Assembly: GCA_966211335.1 (NCBI GenBank)
Contig: CBIHNF010000001.1
Span: 1,302,001 to 1,366,000 of the forward strand
Direction of reading: 5' to 3'
Source: JAPWJZ01 sp966211335
Lineage (GTDB): Bacteria; Pseudomonadota; Alphaproteobacteria; Micavibrionales; UBA2020
DNA length: 64,000 nucleotides
Part shown: piece by piece, positions 43,063 through 52,800 of the stretch
Numbering within the stretch: the stretch's first letter is position 1
Layout of the letters: each line of letters starts with the position of its first letter
Translations under genes and position numbers: made by a program
Notes under the pieces: generated by a model
Seen by the model: only the letters and a program-made list of their open reading frames with translations
Databases searched by the model: none
Told to the model about the DNA's origin: nothing

Positions 43063-44520
43063 TCAGATCGTCAGCGTGCCGCCGATCTTAAACAAGAGCC
43101 TATGTAAAAACTGCCGCCAGCCCCGCTCGCGGTCATTCAGGCAGGCGTCGGCGGCGGTCTTGATGGCGGCGGCTTGCGTTGGATAGGCGTGAATGACCTG
43201 CGTCAGTGCCGACAGCCCGATGCAGGCCTGCATGGCGAGCGAAATTTCGTTGATCATTTCGCCGGCATGCCGCGCGACAATGGTTGCGCCCATAATGCGG
43301 TCGGTCCCCTCCAGCACCTGTATCTTCACAAAGCCCTCGTCCTCGCCATCGGTGATCGCGCGGTCCACATCCGGCATCAGGACGGTGTAGGTTTTCAGCG
43401 GAATGCCAAGCGCGTTGGCTTCATCAACATAAAGTCCGATATGTGCGATTTCGGGGTCCGTATAGGTGCACCAGGGAATATGGCGGCGGCTCAAGGCGCA
43501 GCGGCCAAAGAACAGCGCGTTGCGCACCGCCATCTCGGCAGAAGCCTCGGCCATATGGGTGAATTTATACGCAAGACAGGCGTCACCCGCGGCATAGACA
43601 TGCTTGTTGGTGGTGCGCAGAAAATCATCGACCTTGATGCCTTTGTCCGCGTCATACGCGACGTTGGCGGCTTCAAGGTTAAGACCTTCCACATTCGGCG
43701 CGCGGCCGGTGCCAATCAGCACTTCATCAATGCTGACGGAGAAACTGTAGCCGTTGCTGAGCAGCTCGACCTGCTTTTTGCCGTCGGCCATGCGCGCGGC
43801 GGTGGCGACGGTATTGAGGTGAATTTCGACGCCATCCCGCGCGAGGGAGTCTGACAGCAGCTGCGCCGCATCCCGTTCTTCCATCGGCAAAAATTTCGGC
43901 TCCGAATGGACGAGAATGACTTTGGAGCCGAGCCGGCAGAAGGCCTGCGCCAGCTCGCAGCCCAGGGGGCCGCCGCCGATAACCATCAGGCGTTCGGGTA
44001 GCCGTTCAAGGTTAAAAATCGTTTCGTTGGAATGATAGCCGATTTCCTCAAGTCCCGGAATTTCCGGCGCGCGGGCGCGGCTGCCGGTAACGATCAGAGC
44101 TTTTTTGAAGGCAAGCGTACGGTCGCCCACCCGCAGCTGCCTTGGCCCCGCAAAGGTTGCGGTGCCGAAAATAACATCGATACCGTCGGCCTCCAGTGCC
44201 TCGGCCGTTTCATTTCGTGAGATGCGCTTCTTTATGTCGCGCATGCGCTGCATGGTTTCGGCAAAGCCATCTGCCATTGGGGGGGCCTCGGCGGCGCCGA
44301 GGGCATAGGCATCGCGGATATCGGCATAGAGCCTGCCGGTGCGGAGGATAGATTTGGAGGGTATGCTGCCGCTATGCAGCGAAATGCCGCCGAGCCTGTC
44401 GCGCTCGATCAGCGCCACCCGGGCGCCGTTGAAGGCGGCGCGGCGCGCGGCGCTGATACCGGCAGGGCCACCGCCGATGATGCAAAGATCGTATTTTTTT
44501 TCGGCCGTCACGCCAGCCAC
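43063..44520 (-). CDS. Dihydrolipoamide dehydrogenase-fold FAD oxidoreductase lacking the redox disulfide
   Basis: In this 485-residue protein the fold is that of class I pyridine-nucleotide disulfide reductases: FAD motif IIGGGPAGISAARRA, ATG-type ALIVTGSRA, NAD(P) motif VIGGGPLGCELAQAF, second FAD motif HVYAAGDACLAY and a dimerisation domain. The redox motif normally reading GGTCxNxGCxPSK is GGISLHSGSIPSK here, so both Cys are Ser. The C-terminal HxHPTxxE is HAYPTQAA, so the catalytic His and Glu are also gone. It cannot be a lipoamide or mercuric reductase; it may be a transhydrogenase-like or other NAD(P)H oxidoreductase. Start GTG, overlapping the glucoamylase-like gene by 13 bases. Confidence 0.85.
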   Translation of the reverse strand: MAGVTAEKKYDLCIIGGGPAGISAARRAAFNGARVALIERDRLGGISLHSGSIPSKSILRTGRLYADIRDAYALGAAEAPPMADGFAETMQRMRDIKKRISRNETAEALEADGIDVIFGTATFAGPRQLRVGDRTLAFKKALIVTGSRARAPEIPGLEEIGYHSNETIFNLERLPERLMVIGGGPLGCELAQAFCRLGSKVILVHSEPKFLPMEERDAAQLLSDSLARDGVEIHLNTVATAARMADGKKQVELLSNGYSFSVSIDEVLIGTGRAPNVEGLNLEAANVAYDADKGIKVDDFLRTTNKHVYAAGDACLAYKFTHMAEASAEMAVRNALFFGRCALSRRHIPWCTYTDPEIAHIGLYVDEANALGIPLKTYTVLMPDVDRAITDGEDEGFVKIQVLEGTDRIMGATIVARHAGEMINEISLAMQACIGLSALTQVIHAYPTQAAAIKTAADACLNDRERGWRQFLHRLLFKIGGTLTI

Positions 44521-45809
44521 CCCTTGCCAAAGCCGCCGTTTTTGAGACCGGCCCGAAGCGGTGCCGATTTCTTTATCAGATCCCAGATCATGCCTGTGCG
44601 GAAATTCTCGATCATCAGCACAATCAGCCCCTGGTCGAGGCCGGAGTGGTAATCGGCGACCCAGCCTTCAGGGCCGGAGCCGCCGCGCGTCGGGTTATAA
44701 GCGCTCGGGAAACGGCCGTTTTTGACGAGGTTCGGATAGGTTGCGAGCGTCTGGTTAAGGCAGGACATTGCAGCCTCCGGCGAGAAGGGCAGGGAGGCGA
44801 GGCTGGCCCAGGGTGCAATTGTGCCGTCATCCGGCCCGTAGGGAACGCCGCGCGCGGCATAGCCGAAGAAATACTGCTCCCGCCGCTCGACGCGTACCGG
44901 CGGCCCGTCCGGGCCGTCACAGGCGGTGAAGCCCCAGAGGTCGCAGGCATAGCCCTTAAATCCTTTCGGGTTCCGCCGCGCATATTCGCGCTGGACGGCG
45001 ATGGCAGCCTGCGTGTTCTGGAAGTAATCGGAATTTTTCTGATCGAAAAATGAATCGCGAATGCCGCGAAAATCGATCCAGGCATGGGAAAACAGGTGGA
45101 TGAACAGCGGGCCGGCATAGAGGTAATCCATCCCGTAAATATTTTCCCACTGATAGGTATCGCGCCAGTTTTTATAAATTTCCTTGCCGAGCGGCATCGT
45201 CGGCGCGCCCAAGGCCAGCGCATAGAGAATGATGGCTTCGCTATAGCCTTCCCAGCTGTAATGCAGGAAGCCGCTGCCCGGCAGCCAGCCTTGCGAGATG
45301 GTGGGCATGCCGCCGCGCGCCCATTCCCAATCCATGCGCGCATATAAAAAGTCAGCAAGTTTGCGGATCTCCGCTTCGCTCGCGTTCTCGCCATCGAAGA
45401 ATACGGCGGCGGTTAAAATGCCGGCCAGCAGCAGGGCGGTATCGATGAGGGACAGCTCGCAGTTCCAGGTGCGCAGGCCCGTTTTCATGTCGAGGAAATG
45501 GTAATAGAAGCCTTTGTATCCGGTCGTGACTTCCTCCGGCCCCTGCGCGCTGTTCGCGAAGAAGCGCAGCGTGAGCAAGGTCCTATCGATGGCGTCCTGC
45601 CTTGTCATCCAGCCGCGGCTGACGCCGACCGGATAGGATGACAGCGCGAAGCCGACCACTGCAATGCTGCAGGGGGACCAGCTGCGTGAGGTATCGGCGA
45701 CGAGGCCAAGGTCATTGCCCTGTTCCAGAAAATAAAGGAATGCCTGCTTCTGCAGGTGGTCCAGCTGCGCTTCGTCGTGAAGGGCGTTTTGCTGCACGTT
45801 ATCCGGCAT
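44508..45809 (-). CDS. Glucoamylase-like glycoside hydrolase (PF10091; GH144-related)
   Basis: The 433-residue protein has an (alpha/alpha)-barrel fold predicted from family motifs: LQKQAFLYFLEQGNDLGLVADTS at the N-terminus, GYKGFYYHFLDMKTG, WNCELSLIDTALLLAG, MPTISQGWLPGSGFL and WVADYHSGLDQGLIVLMIENF. PF10091 includes GH144 beta-1,2-glucanases and cyclic beta-glucan-processing domains. There is no signal peptide, so it acts in the cytoplasm on an imported or internal oligosaccharide. It is the middle gene between the GH39-like hydrolase (2-base gap) and the flavoprotein (overlap). Confidence 0.85.
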   Translation of the reverse strand: MPDNVQQNALHDEAQLDHLQKQAFLYFLEQGNDLGLVADTSRSWSPCSIAVVGFALSSYPVGVSRGWMTRQDAIDRTLLTLRFFANSAQGPEEVTTGYKGFYYHFLDMKTGLRTWNCELSLIDTALLLAGILTAAVFFDGENASEAEIRKLADFLYARMDWEWARGGMPTISQGWLPGSGFLHYSWEGYSEAIILYALALGAPTMPLGKEIYKNWRDTYQWENIYGMDYLYAGPLFIHLFSHAWIDFRGIRDSFFDQKNSDYFQNTQAAIAVQREYARRNPKGFKGYACDLWGFTACDGPDGPPVRVERREQYFFGYAARGVPYGPDDGTIAPWASLASLPFSPEAAMSCLNQTLATYPNLVKNGRFPSAYNPTRGGSGPEGWVADYHSGLDQGLIVLMIENFRTGMIWDLIKKSAPLRAGLKNGGFGKGWLA

Positions 45810-45811
45810 GG

Positions 45812-47239
45812 CTAGGTGAACACCACAAGAGCGACAGACTGCGGCGGCAAGGTCAGCTGCAGGAAAACACTACCTTCTTGTATGTCGAGTGGTTGTGGCG
45901 TCCAGACAAGTTGCGAGGCCGCATCGAGTGCCGCGACCTGCGCCCGGGACGGGTACTCCGGCGCGCCCATTTTCAGCCATTCGGTTTTGGCGTTGGCACG
46001 CACGCTGTCAATAATCGCAACGCTGGCACTTCTATAGGGAAGGTTTTTGAGCGTGATGGAGGTTAATTCTTCTTCGATCGCATGCCGCGGCAGGGCGGAA
46101 TTGACAAGCAGCATCTGCGCCGAACGATCGTTCCGCGTCAGCCAGGCATCCACCGTCGTGTGTTCCCCCGTCATCGCCACACGTTCCGTGCCGAGCATAT
46201 GCATCAATTGATAGGCGCGGTAGGCGGGCTTCGCGATATTGTGGATATTCAGAAGGCCGAAGCCGCCGTGGAAGGGAACGGAAGGAAAATAATTTTCCTC
46301 GAAGATGTCTGAAAACGTCCAGTAGCTGTAGGCATTGACGATGCCCTGCTGCTCCAGCACGTTTTTCGCGATATAGGCGGCGGCGTAGGATTCATCATGC
46401 AGCGCATCGCGCGGGTTTGATGAGGTCGACCATTCGGTGTAGTAGAGGGGCAGGTCGCCTGCCTCCTGCTTCGCCCGCAGCGTTTGCTCCCGCAGCACGC
46501 TGCGGCGGCTCAATGACAGTTGCGTTTCGGTGTCATCGCCCGGCATGCCGAAAGCGTCGGTGGGGTAATGATGCGTCGAGATAAAGTCGAGCGGCACCTT
46601 CTTTTCGGCGCAGAACTGCCGGAAGGCGGGGATCCAGGCGTTAGAGGCGGTGGCGGGGCCGCCGACCTGCAGATCGGCGTCGACATCCTTGATCGCGCGC
46701 GCGGTGCCGGCATAGAAATTGAAATAGTCTTCTTGAGTGCCGGTCCAGAAGGCGCGGAGGTTTGGCTCGTTCCAGACTTCGAAAAACCAGCTGCGCACTT
46801 CCGCCGCCCCGTAGCGGTCCACCCAATGGCGCACGAGTTTTGAAATCAGCGCGTTCCATTTATTCTGGTCGTTCGGCGGGCAGATGCGGCCGCGATAGTG
46901 AAATACGATTTCATCGTTCGACGCCAGCATCCAGGGCATAAAGCTGAGTTCGACAAAAGGCTTCATGCCGATGGAGAGGAGAAAATCAAAAATCTGGTCG
47001 GCATTGTGGAACGAATAGAGCGGCTGGTTATTTTGCTCGACCAGCGTGCCCATGTCGTCGGAAAGGATGCCATGAAAGCGCACATAGCGGCAGCCGATTT
47101 CTTTTCGGGCGCGGGCCAGCTGCATCTGCCAGTCGGCGCGCAAGGCGAGCGTCGCATGGCCGCTGCCTATCGTATGTTCCCAGAAATGCGGGAAAGGCGT
47201 CGGCGCGCTGGAGAAATCGGAGATGAAGGAAGCCGGCAT
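45812..47239 (-). CDS. GH39-like glycoside hydrolase (beta-xylosidase family)
   Basis: The protein has 475 residues from ATG 47239; a TTG eight codons earlier is in frame. The TIM barrel has the acid/base Glu in WFFEVWNEPNLRAFW near residue 160 and the nucleophile Glu in PLYYTEWSTSSNPRD near residue 264, both standard for GH39. The N-terminal CRYVRFHGILSDDMG is also family-like, and a beta-sandwich follows the barrel. There is no signal peptide. Substrate could be a beta-xyloside, an iduronide or another oligosaccharide. It is the first gene of a three-gene minus-strand unit, divergent from the SDR gene. Confidence 0.88.
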   Translation of the reverse strand: MPASFISDFSSAPTPFPHFWEHTIGSGHATLALRADWQMQLARARKEIGCRYVRFHGILSDDMGTLVEQNNQPLYSFHNADQIFDFLLSIGMKPFVELSFMPWMLASNDEIVFHYRGRICPPNDQNKWNALISKLVRHWVDRYGAAEVRSWFFEVWNEPNLRAFWTGTQEDYFNFYAGTARAIKDVDADLQVGGPATASNAWIPAFRQFCAEKKVPLDFISTHHYPTDAFGMPGDDTETQLSLSRRSVLREQTLRAKQEAGDLPLYYTEWSTSSNPRDALHDESYAAAYIAKNVLEQQGIVNAYSYWTFSDIFEENYFPSVPFHGGFGLLNIHNIAKPAYRAYQLMHMLGTERVAMTGEHTTVDAWLTRNDRSAQMLLVNSALPRHAIEEELTSITLKNLPYRSASVAIIDSVRANAKTEWLKMGAPEYPSRAQVAALDAASQLVWTPQPLDIQEGSVFLQLTLPPQSVALVVFT

Positions 47240-47367
47240 TTTGTACGTCCCGTTTAATGTCAACCCTGCCCGGGATTGACCACATTATATATGACGTGCA
47301 ATGGCTTTATCTATAGACTTACAATCGAAATATTTTCAAAAACCACGGGAACAAAGGCGACAAACGC

Positions 47368-48183
47368 ATGAAACAGTCACTTGGAGCGCTTCTTGAAGGG
47401 CAAGTCGCCATTGTCACCGGCGCGTCATCCGGCATTGGTCATGCGATTGCCGTTGCGATGGCTGCATCCGGCGCAACGGTTTGCGTCAATTACATCGGCA
47501 GTGACACGGCCGCCAAGGCTGTCGTTGCCGAAATCGAGGCGGCGGGCGGCAGCGCCTTCGCGGTTGCGGGGGATGTATCGAAAGAAGCGGAAGTCGAGAC
47601 CATGCTTGCAACCGTTGTTGCGCGATGCGGCCGGCTGGATATTCTGGTTGCCAACGCGGGCATTCAGCGGGACGCGCCGTTCCTCGACATGAAAATCGAG
47701 GATTGGAACGCGGCCCTCGCCGTCGACCTCACCGGACTTTTCCTTTGCGCCCGCGGCGCGGCGCGGCAGTTCATGAAACAGCCCTTGGCTGACAGCCAGA
47801 CGACAGCGCGCGGAAAAATTCTCTGCATCAGCTCCGTGCATGAAATTATCCCCTGGGCGGGGCATGTGAATTACGCGGCGGCGAAAGGCGGCGTCCATTC
47901 CTTCATGCGATCCATCGCGCAGGAGACGGCCGACATGCGCATCCGCGTCAACGCCATCGCCCCCGGCGCGATACAGACAGAAATCAACCGCAGTGTCTGG
48001 TCGGATGCGGAAAAAAACAAGGAGCTGATGAAGCTTATTCCTTATGGCCGCATCGGCAAACCGGAAGAGATCGCTAATGCCGCGGTTTTCCTCTGCTCCG
48101 ATTTCGCCGATTATATCACCGGCGCGACGCTGTTTGTCGACGGTGGCATGACGCTGTATCCCGGCTTCAAGGGTAACGGCTGA
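47368..48183 (+). CDS. SDR oxidoreductase, glucose 1-dehydrogenase-like
   Basis: The 271-residue classical short-chain dehydrogenase has the cofactor motif VTGASSGIGHAIA, NAG in LVANAGIQRD, catalytic Ser in LCISSVHEII and YxxxK in VNYAAAKGG. The C-terminal GATLFVDGGMTLYPGF matches glucose 1-dehydrogenases. The residue after strand 2 (VNYIGSD) suggests NAD(P) with mixed preference. It lies between sugar hydrolase genes and a GMC oxidoreductase, with its stop touching the GMC stop. Confidence 0.9.
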   Translation: MKQSLGALLEGQVAIVTGASSGIGHAIAVAMAASGATVCVNYIGSDTAAKAVVAEIEAAGGSAFAVAGDVSKEAEVETMLATVVARCGRLDILVANAGIQRDAPFLDMKIEDWNAALAVDLTGLFLCARGAARQFMKQPLADSQTTARGKILCISSVHEIIPWAGHVNYAAAKGGVHSFMRSIAQETADMRIRVNAIAPGAIQTEINRSVWSDAEKNKELMKLIPYGRIGKPEEIANAAVFLCSDFADYITGATLFVDGGMTLYPGFKGNG

Positions 48184-49746
48184 TTATTTCAGCCGCGCTG
48201 CAATGATATCAGCCACGCGCAACGCGTTGGCGATGATAGTGAGGGTCGGGTTGACAGCGCCGATCGAGGGGAAGAAGCTGGCGTCGGCGACGTAAAGATT
48301 ATCCAGCTCATGCGCCTTGCAATGGATATCCAGCATGGAGGTTGCAGGGTCGGTGCCAAAGCGCGCCGTGCCGGCCTGATGGGCGGTGCCGCTGACAGGG
48401 ATGTCCTTGCCAAGATATAATTTGCGTTCCATCAGCACCGGATGCGTATCGGCATGGCTCAGCAGCTGTTTTAGCTTCTCGCGCAGGCGGTGGTGGGCTT
48501 CCATGTTATTCTCGGTGACGTCGAGCACGACTTTGCCGTCCTGGTAGTAAATGCGGTTTTCCGGACGCGGAAGGTCTTCTGACGACAGCCAGAAATCCAT
48601 CGAATGGGATGCCATCTCCTCGAAAGGCATGTCGGGAAACCATTCGAGCCATTCCGGCAGTGCTTCGCCCTTGATCTGGGCGGCATGACTGCTGGCGCAC
48701 ATTTGAATAAGGCCGAGCGGATATTCCCAGTCGTCAGCCTTGAAATAAAAGTCGCTTAACGCGAGCGTTTTTTGAAACACTGTATCGTTACGCTGCAGCG
48801 ACAGCGCCATGAGCACGGACTGGTTGTGCCGCATGTAATTGCGGCCCAGCTGGCCCGAGCCATTGGCAAGTCCGTTCGGGTGCCTGTCATTTGCGGAGCG
48901 GAACAACAGCAGCGACGTCGACAGCGCGCCGCAGGCAGCGACGATAATATCCCCGGTATATTCCTCAGCCACACCGTTCCGCTCGACATGCACGGCCTTC
49001 ACGCTGCGGCCGGCAGTATCAGTCGAAAGGCTTTTCACATAGGCGTTAGTGAGCAGGGTGACGTTGGGGTAGGCGGCCAGCGCCGGATCGACGCAGATGA
49101 CCTGCGCATCCGCCTTCGCATTTAGCATGCAGGGAAAACCATCGAAAGCATCGCAGCGGATGCAGGGGCTGGTCGGCAGCACCTTGCCGTCCTTTTCATC
49201 GAGGAGGATGCCGAGCGGCAGGTGAAAGGGACGGTACCCTTGCGTGGTCAAGCTATCATTAAGTTGCTGGATGCGCGGCTCGTGCGAGACGGGCGGGTAT
49301 GGGAAGGGCGCATCCGTTGCAGGTTCGTTGGGGTCTTCCCCGCGCTGACCATGGACATGAAACAGCTTTTCGGCTTCAAGGTAGTAGGGCGCAAAATCCG
49401 CGTATTTCAGCGGCCAGGCGGGGGAGATGCCGTCTTTATGCTGTATTTCCTCAAAGTCACGCTCCCGCAGGCGCAGCAGCGCAGCGCCATAGACTTTTGA
49501 ATTGCCACCAACGAAATAATGCAGCCCCGGATGAAACGCTTCGCCGGAGGTGCCATACCAGGTTTCGTTGGCCTGATACGCGCCGTCGACAAAAACCGTC
49601 TTGGAATCCCAGTTCGCGCGGGAGCGGGGCAGGTAATCCCCCCGCTCCAGAAGCAGGATGCGCTTGCCCGTCGCCCCGAGGCGCTGGGCCACAGAAGCAC
49701 CACCGGGACCGCTGCCGATAACAATGACATCGTAATGATTTGACAT
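48184..49746 (-). CDS. GMC family FAD-dependent oxidoreductase
   Basis: In this 520-residue protein the FAD-binding start is VIVIGSGPGGASVAQRLG, followed by LLLERGDYLPR. The catalytic His region is GTAHQAGTARFGTDPATS and the end NPTLTIIANALRVADII is the second GMC signature. The Cys-containing stretch CIRCDAFDGFPC is typical of the branch that oxidises sugars or sugar alcohols. It has no Tat signal, so it is probably cytoplasmic or associated with another protein. It follows dnaE2 by 123 bases with a palindrome in between, so it is probably expressed separately. Confidence 0.9.
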   Translation of the reverse strand: MSNHYDVIVIGSGPGGASVAQRLGATGKRILLLERGDYLPRSRANWDSKTVFVDGAYQANETWYGTSGEAFHPGLHYFVGGNSKVYGAALLRLRERDFEEIQHKDGISPAWPLKYADFAPYYLEAEKLFHVHGQRGEDPNEPATDAPFPYPPVSHEPRIQQLNDSLTTQGYRPFHLPLGILLDEKDGKVLPTSPCIRCDAFDGFPCMLNAKADAQVICVDPALAAYPNVTLLTNAYVKSLSTDTAGRSVKAVHVERNGVAEEYTGDIIVAACGALSTSLLLFRSANDRHPNGLANGSGQLGRNYMRHNQSVLMALSLQRNDTVFQKTLALSDFYFKADDWEYPLGLIQMCASSHAAQIKGEALPEWLEWFPDMPFEEMASHSMDFWLSSEDLPRPENRIYYQDGKVVLDVTENNMEAHHRLREKLKQLLSHADTHPVLMERKLYLGKDIPVSGTAHQAGTARFGTDPATSMLDIHCKAHELDNLYVADASFFPSIGAVNPTLTIIANALRVADIIAARLK

Positions 49747-49794
49747 GAGTAGACAGTATCAGGGCGTATTGAGCCAATCAACGACACTCACCAC

Positions 49795-49809
49795 GTCACA
49801 GAATGTGAC
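49795..49809. promoter_or_regulatory. Palindrome upstream of the GMC oxidoreductase gene
   Basis: GTCACAGAATGTGAC is a perfect dyad (6-3-6), 49 bases before the GMC start codon. Its half-sites are the reverse arrangement of the CRP site, so a different regulator is likely. Confidence 0.4.
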
Positions 49810-49869
49810 TTCGAAATCAAAATTTTTGCCATAACAGAGAGAAGGGGTTTTTTGATGGATGTCGAGTGT

Positions 49870-52800
49870 TTATTTGAAATTACGCGCTTCGGGGATGACA
49901 TCTTTTACATCTTTGGCGAAGGAGAGCAGGGGGAAATCGTCAGGGCGGGCAAGGGTGGAAAGCCAGCCGTTGGCGCTTTGGAATTTCTTTGCGACCACGT
50001 GAATAACCTCGCCTTCTTTTTCAAGAACGCCTTCGGCGATTAAAAACCGTGCGGAAAGAATTTCCTTCCGGAATTTTTCGAATACATTTTTAAAGACAAC
50101 CATATTGGAAACCCCGGTTTCATCTTCCAGCGTGATAAAGACGACGTTGCCCTCGCCGGGCCGCTGCCGTACGAGGACAAGGCCCGCGACCTTTACGAGC
50201 TTGCCGGCCGGCAGCAAGGACAGGTCTGAGGCCCTGACGGCTTTGATGCCGCGCAGCCTGTCCCGTAGTAGGCGCACGGGATGGTTTTTGAGGGAGAGGG
50301 ATGTCGCGGCATAATCATGGATGACCTGCTCGCCATCCGTCATGCGTGGCAGAGAAACGGCAGGTTCTGCGATGGTTTCGGCGGGCGTGCCGGCCAAAAG
50401 CGCGGCATCCTGTTCCGCCAGCGCCGTGACGGCCCAGAATGCCTCCCGCCGCGAAAGCCCGAGGGAGCCGAAACCATCTGCCTGTGCCAGCAGCTCTAGC
50501 GAACCGCGTGTGAGGCCTGCCCGGTGTTTTAATGAAAAAGCATCGCGATAACCGTCTGCCCGCGCGCTGACAATATTCTCGGCATCTTGTTTTGCAAATC
50601 CCTTGATAAGGCGGAAGCCTAGGCGTAGGGCATGGTGCTTGCCGCTTTTTTCTTCGAGCTGGTGATCCCAGGTTGAATAATTGATATCGACAGGCATTAC
50701 CGTAACCCCGTGGTTTTGGGCATCGATAATGATTTGTGCCGGTTCATAAAAACCCATCGGCAGGCTGTTAAGTAGGCCGCAGGCGAAGGCGTCGGGGTAG
50801 TGGCACTTCAACCATGCGGAAACATACACCAGTTGCGCGAAGCTGGCGGCATGACTTTCGGGGAAGCCGTAGCTGCCAAAGCCTTCCAGCTGCTTGAAAA
50901 CGCGCTCGGCGAAATCGGCGGGATAGCCATTCGCGACCATGCCGCCGACGAGTTTTTCCTGAAAGTGATTGATGGTACCGACGGCCTTGAAGGTCGCCAT
51001 GGAGCGGCGCAGCCTGTCTGCGTCGGCGGGCGTGAATTTAGCGGCAACGATGGCGATTTTCATCGCCTGTTCCTGGAACAGCGGGACACCAAGCGTTTTT
51101 TCAAGGATCTGCTGCAATTCGGGGGAGGGATAATTGACTTCTTCCAGCTTCTGCCGGCGCCGGAGATAGGGGTGCACCATATCGCCCTGAATGGGTCCCG
51201 GACGCACAATGGCGACTTCAATAACAAGATCGTAAAAAGTTCGCGGGCGCAGCCTTGGCAGCATGGTCATCTGCGCCCGGCTTTCAATCTGGAAGACGCC
51301 GATGGTGTCTGCCTTGCAGATCATATCATAGGTGGCGGGGTCTTCCTGCGGGATGGTCGCTATGTCGAAATCGTGACCATAGTTATTCCGGAGAAGATTG
51401 AACGTCTTCTTGAGGCAGGTGAGCATGCCAAGGCTCAAGCAATCGACTTTCATGAAGCCGAGAGCGTCGATATCGTCCTTGTTCCATTCGATGTGCGTGC
51501 GCTCTGCCATGGCGCCATTCATGATCGGGCAGAGGTCGGATAATTTATGCTTCGTGATGACGAAGCCGCCGACGTGCTGGGACAAGTGACGCGGGAAGCC
51601 CATCAGCTGCGCTGCAAGCGCAAGAGTTTTGGCAAGATGGGGGTCTTGAGCGTGCTGCGCTTGCTGCGCGATATTATCACTTTCAAACCATTCCGTGAAG
51701 CGCCAGGCGGATTTGGAGAGCTGGTTGATGGTATCAACCGAAAGCCCCATCGCTTTCCCAACATCGCGTATCGCGCCTTTCTGTCGGTACTGGTTGACCG
51801 TCGCGACAATACCCGCGCGGTCGCGGCCGTATTTCTGGTAGATATACTGCATGACTTCTTCGCGCCGCTCATGCTCGAAATCGACGTCGATGTCCGGTGG
51901 CTCGTTGCGCGCGTCTGAAACGAAGCGCTCGAATAGAAGGTCAATTTTTGTGGGGTCGACCGCCGTAATGCCAAGGCAATAGCAGACGGCCGAATTGGCG
52001 GCCGAGCCGCGACCCTGGCAGAGAATTTCCTTCGACTTGGCAAAGCGCACCGCGTCATAAACGGTCAGGAAGTAGGGCGCATAGGATAATTTTTCGATGA
52101 AGGACAGTTCGTGCTTCAGAACATCGCTCACCTTGGGCGGTATGCCGCTGGGGTATCTCATCGCCGCGCCTTCCCATGTCAGTGCAACCAGCTCCTCCTG
52201 TGCGCTGCGGCCGGGGGTAACGATTTCGTCAGGATATTCGTAGCGCAATTCATCCAGTGAAAAACGGCAGACGTCGGCAATTTCGCCGGTGCGGCGGAAG
52301 GCGTCTGGATACGCCTCGAAAAGTCTGGCCATTTCATCAACGCTTTTCAGGTGCCGTTCGGCATTAGCGAAAAGCCGGTAGCCGGCTTGCGTAATGCTGC
52401 ATTTTTCTCGGATGCAGGTGACAATATCCTGCAGTTCACGCCTTGACGGGTGATGATAATGCACGTCATTTGTGGCGACAGTCTTGATGGCGCAGACCCT
52501 CGCGATATCCGATAGCTCGGCGAACCGTTTTATATCATCGCCGCGATAATAATTTGTCAGGGCAATATAAAGATCGCGGCCAAAGACACTGCGATACTCT
52601 TTTAAGTTATCGGAAAAACCGGCGGGAATAATTTCCGGCGATACGGCGATAAATGTCAATTGCGCGGCGTGATCGTATACGTCTTGCTTGTATAAAATGC
52701 AGGCGCCTTTTTCGGCGCGGAGATTTCCTTTCGTCAACAGCTGGCAAAGATTTGCGTAACCCGCACGGCTTTTGGGGTATGCGAGCAGCGGCGGCCCATC

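Noticed and set aside
49795..49809. CRP binding site before the GMC gene
   Set aside because: The half-sites are in the opposite orientation (TCACA-N3-TGTGA) to the CRP consensus TGTGA-N6-TCACA.
49852..50043. Plus-strand 63-residue frame MMDVECLF at the end of dnaE2
   Set aside because: It lies opposite the conserved dnaE2 C-terminus and has no family likeness.
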